A stretch of 64,000 nt of DNA, taken from contig RWJK01001937.1 in NCBI GenBank assembly GCA_004335835.1, forward strand, positions 35,717 through 99,716. The letters run 5' to 3'. The stretch's first letter is position 1. Every line of letters starts with the position of its first letter. Positions 60,843 to 64,000 of the stretch are shown here, in pieces. This stretch comes from Scenedesmus sp. ARA3. Lineage: Eukaryota; Chlorophyta; Chlorophyceae; Sphaeropleales; Scenedesmaceae. The notes below the pieces were generated by a model. It was not told the origin of the DNA. It was given only the letters and a program-made list of their open reading frames with translations, and made no database searches. The position numbers and the translations under genes are program-made.

Positions 60843-63220
60843 AGGAGTCACTGGAGGTGATCACCAACACCGTCACAGCTGCGCTGGCTGCGGAGGTGCC
60901 CCCTGGCGTCACCCGAGTGCTGTACCTGTGCGATGACGGCAAAGACCCGCAGAAGGCTGACTTCATCGCAAGCCTTGCTGATGAGGCACAGTGAGTTGCA
61001 TGCCTGAATTCGATCAAATCACGTGCTGTACCTGTGTGATGACGAAAAGGACCCTGCCCAGGCTGAAGGTATTGCAAGCCTGGAACATGAGGCGCAGTGA
61101 GTTTATCTGGAACTTCCTGCGCTGTATATCTAGCCGGTGATACTGGTAATAAGTCAACAATGCGGAGCAGGTGCTGAAGTCAAATGCATTACATTACATT
61201 ACATTACATGCTCCACTCAACGAGGAGTGGGAACCCCAGTCAGGAGCCAACGNGAGGCTCATAGGGGGAGGAAACATCGAAGAACAACTCATCAACGTCC
61301 AAACCGTCAGACGAAAACGCAGAAAAAAACTCATCAGCATCATCAATAGCTTGAGCAATAGCCTGAGAGGACAGAAGGACCTCAGGATCAGTGTCCGGGT
61401 GACACCGCATCAAACAGCAGCAGTGCACAAAAGCAGCCACCAAAGCAGGTGCCTGCTTCATAAAAGTGATCATGTCATCGCCTGCTGGGTGGCAACCAGC
61501 AATAGTAGCCCATGTTTGTGACGAGCCCCGAAGGGTAAATGCGTAGCCAATGTTAGACCGCGCGCAGTCTGCTGCCCCCTGTCAATGCGTGATTTGCAAG
61601 TTTCTTATTTGCAGCTTGCGCTGGCTGCCCTTGCAGGTATGTGTCAGGCCGCAGCCGTGCTCCAGGAGAAATCAACGGCAAGAGCGCCAACCTGAACAAC
61701 TGCCTGCGCAACGTCATCTTCAAGGAGTATGAGGGGCGCGCAGCGGAGATTCCTGCAAGGGAGCTGGTGGTGGTGTTTGACGCTGACATGGCAGCGCGCC
61801 GGCACTTCCTGCTCAAGGTGGGTGCGAAGTTCAGGGTGTGAAGTTCGGCCGTGAACTGTGAACTTTGACGTTTGGATGGGGGAATCTCAGCAAGGGAGCT
61901 GGTGGTTGTGTTTGACGCTGACATGGCAGCGCGCCGGCACTTCCTGCTCAAGGTGGGTGTGAAGTTCAGGGTGTGAAGTTCAGGGTGTGAGATTTGGCTG
62001 TGAGTTGAATTTGATGGTGTGGAGGGGGGATATTGCAACGGAGCTGGTGGTGGTGTTTGATGCTGACATGGCAGCGCGCCGGCACTTCTTGCTCAAGGTG
62101 GGTGCGAAGTTCAGGGTGTGAAGTTTGGCCGTGAACTGTGAATTTTGATGGTAGGATGGGGAGATGCCTGTAAGGGAGCTGGTGGTGGTGTTTGACGCTG
62201 ACATGGCAGCGCGCCGGCACTTCTTGCTCAAGGTGGGTTGCAAATTCAAAATGTGACACTTGACGCTCAACTGTGAACTTTGATGTCAAGGTGGCTGCAA
62301 GCGCGGCTGCAATCAAAGGTCAAGCGCTGCAATCACAGGTTAAGCGCAATCGAAGGTTCAGGCTGCAATCAAAACTTGAGCGCCGCTGTGACATATGGAG
62401 CTGGAAGAAGTTACTGCATGTACAACATGTCACATGACGGCTGTCCTGCAAACTTTCCTGCAGGTGCTGGAAGCCATGTGGGACGACAGCATCAGCCTGT
62501 GCCTGACGCCCCAGGCCTTCTCAAACATCAACCCCGGCTCTGACATCTTCAACAACATCAACCAGCAGTTCTGGCAGTATGTACTGCCCGGCTGCGATGC
62601 GCTGGGCTACATCGCCTGCACAGGTGGGCGGATGATGTTACCTGCGATGTAATCTGTGCGAGCTTTTGTGCAGCCTAATAGGAGATCGTATGTGCAACCT
62701 GACATGCAAACCCGCCAGCTGCGATGCGCTGGACTAATTGCCTGCGCAGGTGGGTGGAGTTGGAGTTGCAGCATGTACTGGCTTTCCACTTCGCCCTCTG
62801 CACATGGTGTGCCGCGTTGTGACAAGCTACCGTCTGCCTGCTTCTCAACTTCTGCTTAAACTATGAAGCTGATGATGACAGCTTGGGTGCATGACAAAGC
62901 TCTGCATCACCCTAAACAAAGGTTTGTTGCGGCTCTGCTTTTCCTGTGCAGGCACAAACTTCTGTCTGCGTGCGCGCAGCCTGGCGGCAGTGGGCTGGTT
63001 CCCCGAGTACACCATCACAGGTAGGGTGACAGACACGCAGGCGGTTTGATGCAGATGGTGTTGTTGCCTGACTTTGTGCCTCTGAGCCCTGCAGCATAAG
63101 TAGGGAAGGCTGCAAGTGGCTTGAAACAGACAGTGGCATGCTGCAGTGCTGCCAGCGGCATGCATAGCAACACATAACAGGGTGGTCCTGCTGGTTGTGC
63201 TTGTTGAATGCTGGCGCTGA

Positions 63221-63270
<50 letters not shown>

Positions 63271-63514
63271 AGAGGACTATGCGCTGAGCATGGAGCTCAA
63301 GTCAGCGGGCTTCAAGGGCACCTACCTGTACAGCAACACAACACATGTACTGCTTACGATAAACTGCTGCTGCTGCTGCTGCTGCTGCTGCAGAGGACTA
63401 TGCGCTGAGCATGGAGCTCAAGTCAGCAGGGTTCAAGGGCACCTACCTGAACGAGTACCTGGCGGTGGGCGAGGCGCCGGATGAGATCCGCAACGTGTGC
63501 AGGCAGCGCAGCAG
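58408..63514 (+). CDS. GT2 processive glycosyltransferase (BcsA/cellulose-synthase-like), 3' end beyond window
   Basis: Exons in phase: 58408-59262, 59694-59869, 60224-60404, 60845-60990, 61637-61817, 62464-62623, 62952-63020 and 63394-63514 (629 residues so far). The first 285 residues are a disordered Ser/Ala cytosolic region starting MQQPRSSDQGLPL. Two membrane segments follow (PLALLLLLAFLGAAGYYFYV; YGVLVLVVEIIGLTAVVPYG). The GT-A domain has CDDGKD (Asp ~434-435), GKSANLNNCLRN, the DAD metal site (501-503), FNNINQQFWQ, GTNFCLRARSLAAVGWFP, the TED base (~589-591) and QRSR, which meets WTKGH at 63873 to make QxxRW. This is the signature of membrane synthases of beta-glucans and related polymers. 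The product is not predictable; cell-wall or extracellular polysaccharide is inferred. Introns hold ten echoes and one LINE copy. The transmembrane C-half lies outside the window. Confidence 0.93.
59485..59536 (+). repeat. Exon echo, copy 1 of GT2 exon 2 start
   Basis: cactgcag then VAASRMPERVVWAPRKAG. Two silent differences from the exon at 59694 before it diverges. Confidence 0.92.
59603..59652 (+). repeat. Exon echo, copy 2 of GT2 exon 2 start
   Basis: cactgcag then VAASRMPERLVWAPRN. Four silent changes, Val/Leu and Lys/Asn. Confidence 0.92.
59961..59977 (+). repeat. Exon echo, copy of GT2 exon 2 end and donor
   Basis: atgagtggccatacctg plus gtgagc, against atgggcagccacacctg plus gtgagg at 59869. 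Confidence 0.7.
60118..60175 (+). repeat. Exon echo, copy of GT2 exon 3 start
   Basis: ctgcag then YGVLVLVVEIIGLTALVP and TAG. Four silent changes and Val/Leu relative to 60224; the stop replaces a Tyr codon. Confidence 0.93.
60444..60526 (+). repeat. Exon echo, copy of GT2 exon 3 end and donor
   Basis: GLPVDDGRAILPPERFRVHI and LVPCYK plus GT. Differs from the exon by silent changes only (GGG CGG to GGC AGG, ATC to ATT) and loss of one whole Lys codon. Confidence 0.95.
60810..60843 (+). repeat. (CTG)n against acceptor of GT2 exon 4
   Basis: About 11 CTG units run into ctgcag and the exon at 60845. Confidence 0.92.
61023..61096 (+). repeat. Exon echo, diverged copy of GT2 exon 4 end and donor
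   Basis: Open in frame: VLYLCDDEKDPAQAEGIASL against VLYLCDDGKDPQKADFIASL, then EHEAQ with the gtgagtt donor. It looks like a diverged paralogue rather than junk. Confidence 0.92.
61187..61536 (-). mobile_element. 5'-truncated LINE, copy 2, inside GT2 intron
   Basis: Nearly identical to 15757-16110, antisense to the gene, with the same attac-repeat tail. Target-site duplication AAATGC at 61182-61187 and 61537-61542. Codes only the acidic C-terminal end after the Cys/His cluster. One ambiguous base (n) at 61253. Confidence 0.88.
61891..61952 (+). repeat. Exon echo 1 of GT2 DAD exon end and donor
   Basis: ELVVVFDADMAARRHFLLK plus gtgggtg. One base differs from the exon (61761-61817) within the shared codons, and it is silent. 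Confidence 0.95.
62041..62097 (+). repeat. Exon echo 2 of GT2 DAD exon end and donor
   Basis: The same 19 codons, two silent differences (GAC/GAT, CTG/TTG). The intron start is copied with it. Confidence 0.95.
62172..62232 (+). repeat. Exon echo 3 of GT2 DAD exon end and donor
   Basis: The same 19 codons, one silent difference (CTG/TTG), donor gtgggtt. Confidence 0.95.
62715..62749 (+). repeat. Exon echo of GT2 exon 6 end and donor
   Basis: cagctgcgatgcgctgg, then an indel-broken copy of GYIACT and a gtgggtgg donor. Confidence 0.82.
63222..63329 (+). repeat. Exon echo with its own (CTG)n acceptor, GT2 exon 8 start
   Basis: A (CTG)16 tract, cag, then EDYALSMELKSAGFKGTYL, followed by unrelated sequence. 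The real exon at 63394 follows a shorter CTG tract (63364-63391). The two differences are silent. Confidence 0.95.
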
Positions 63515-64000
63515 GTGCGAGCCTGCAGCTTCAGCAAGCTTTCTCAACACCGTCACCATGAGTTGTGGGGTGTTCAGATGATATGAATATGCGTGCAGCT
63601 GCTACATCAGGTCGCAAGCAGCTGCTGCTGTGTGGGTGCAGAGCTGGCTATGCAGCTGCGCCAAATGCATATGTTTCTCACATGGGCCACGGGCCAAACA
63701 CAAATCCACGCAGCTGTTGTTTGGTACGGTGTCATTGTTACGTTACATTGCTTTGACACCCAGCTTATGCAACGTAAAGCTGATGGAGTTTGCTTACGTT
63801 ATAATTCCGCCAAGGATGGCATGCTCCACTCAAACGTTACTTTCTGCTCTGTGCTTTGGTCTCATACGCCAGGTGGACCAAGGGCCACATATATATATCT
63901 TCTTCCACCGCAGTTACTTACCTAGTATAGTGTCAGCTGTGGTTGCTACCCACTGTTCTGTGCATGGGCCTCATGTGGTTGCTACCCACTGTTCTGTGCA
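63515..64000 (+). other. GT2 intron or next exon, and terminal duplication
   Basis: An acceptor at 63871-63872 is followed by TGG ACC AAG GGC CAC (WTKGH), in phase with exon 8, but the reading soon degrades, so this may be an echo with the true exon outside the window. The last ~60 bases contain a 28-base direct repeat (gtggttgctacccactgttc) at 63939 and 63972. Confidence 0.5.

Noticed and set aside
61023..62232. Echoes as assembly artefacts of collapsed haplotypes
   Set aside because: Copies differ by several substitutions, carry different flanks and recur in many genes on both strands. Artefacts would normally be identical. Not fully excluded without reads.
63873..63925. WTKGH segment as a certain GT2 exon
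   Set aside because: Phase and motif fit QxxRW, but sequence after GHIYI does not match the family and no clear donor follows. It may be another echo.

Overview
The window is nuclear DNA of a green alga, probably Chlorophyceae (Scenedesmus or Chlamydomonas relatives). The reasons are multi-exon genes with GT/AG introns, CAG-driven Gln/Ala/Ser runs in almost every protein, TGTAA motifs just after a stop codon (the chlorophycean polyadenylation signal), plastid-style N-termini, and plant-type gene families. There are no operons, ribosome-binding sites or CRISPR arrays. The species call is inference.

Layout: (1) 1271-9139 (+), a YqaJ/lambda-exonuclease-type nuclease with a ~1,000-residue low-complexity tail, 5' end not found. 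(2) 9752-11956 and 13171-15544 (+), a tandem pair of BTB-BACK genes with frame breaks. (3) 17064-20210 (-), a class II histone deacetylase. (4) 20513-22429 (+), a coiled-coil RING protein, divergent from the deacetylase. (5) 23922-29571 (+), the 26S proteasome ATPase RPT2, whose 11 exons were resolved. (6) A minus-strand run: a DUF2325-like putative membrane protein (31619-34256), a BRE/BRCC45 homologue (34763-36639) and an FNR-like oxidoreductase (37719-41288). (7) A plus-strand run: a coiled-coil protein (41743-47096), an SRPBCC protein (47410-49691), an unrecognised small protein (50993-51638), a second class II deacetylase (53541-56561) and a GT2 processive glycosyltransferase running to the window edge (58408 onward). 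Two 5'-truncated LINE copies (about 15757-16310 and 61187-61536) and a 207-base N gap (31124-31330) complete the map. For the best-resolved genes the summed exon lengths are exact multiples of three, which supports the splice models.

The most unusual property is a recurring architecture that I call exon echoes. Introns, and sometimes the DNA just past a stop codon, hold short (20-140 bp) diverged copies of the adjacent exon. Upstream copies carry the 3' splice site plus the start of the exon. Downstream copies carry the end of the exon plus the 5' splice site. I found about 40, in nearly every multi-exon gene except the 53.5-56.6 kb deacetylase. In the copies I aligned by hand, differences from the real exon are mostly synonymous, which is not expected of neutral intron debris. 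A second recurring feature is (CTG)n microsatellites placed directly against 3' splice sites, while CAG runs on the sense strand fill the coding exons.

The genes do not form one pathway. Themes are protein turnover (RPT2, RING, BTB-BACK), lysine deacetylation (two HDACs), DNA repair/ubiquitin (BRE), nucleic-acid processing (YqaJ) and cell-wall-type polysaccharide synthesis (GT2).
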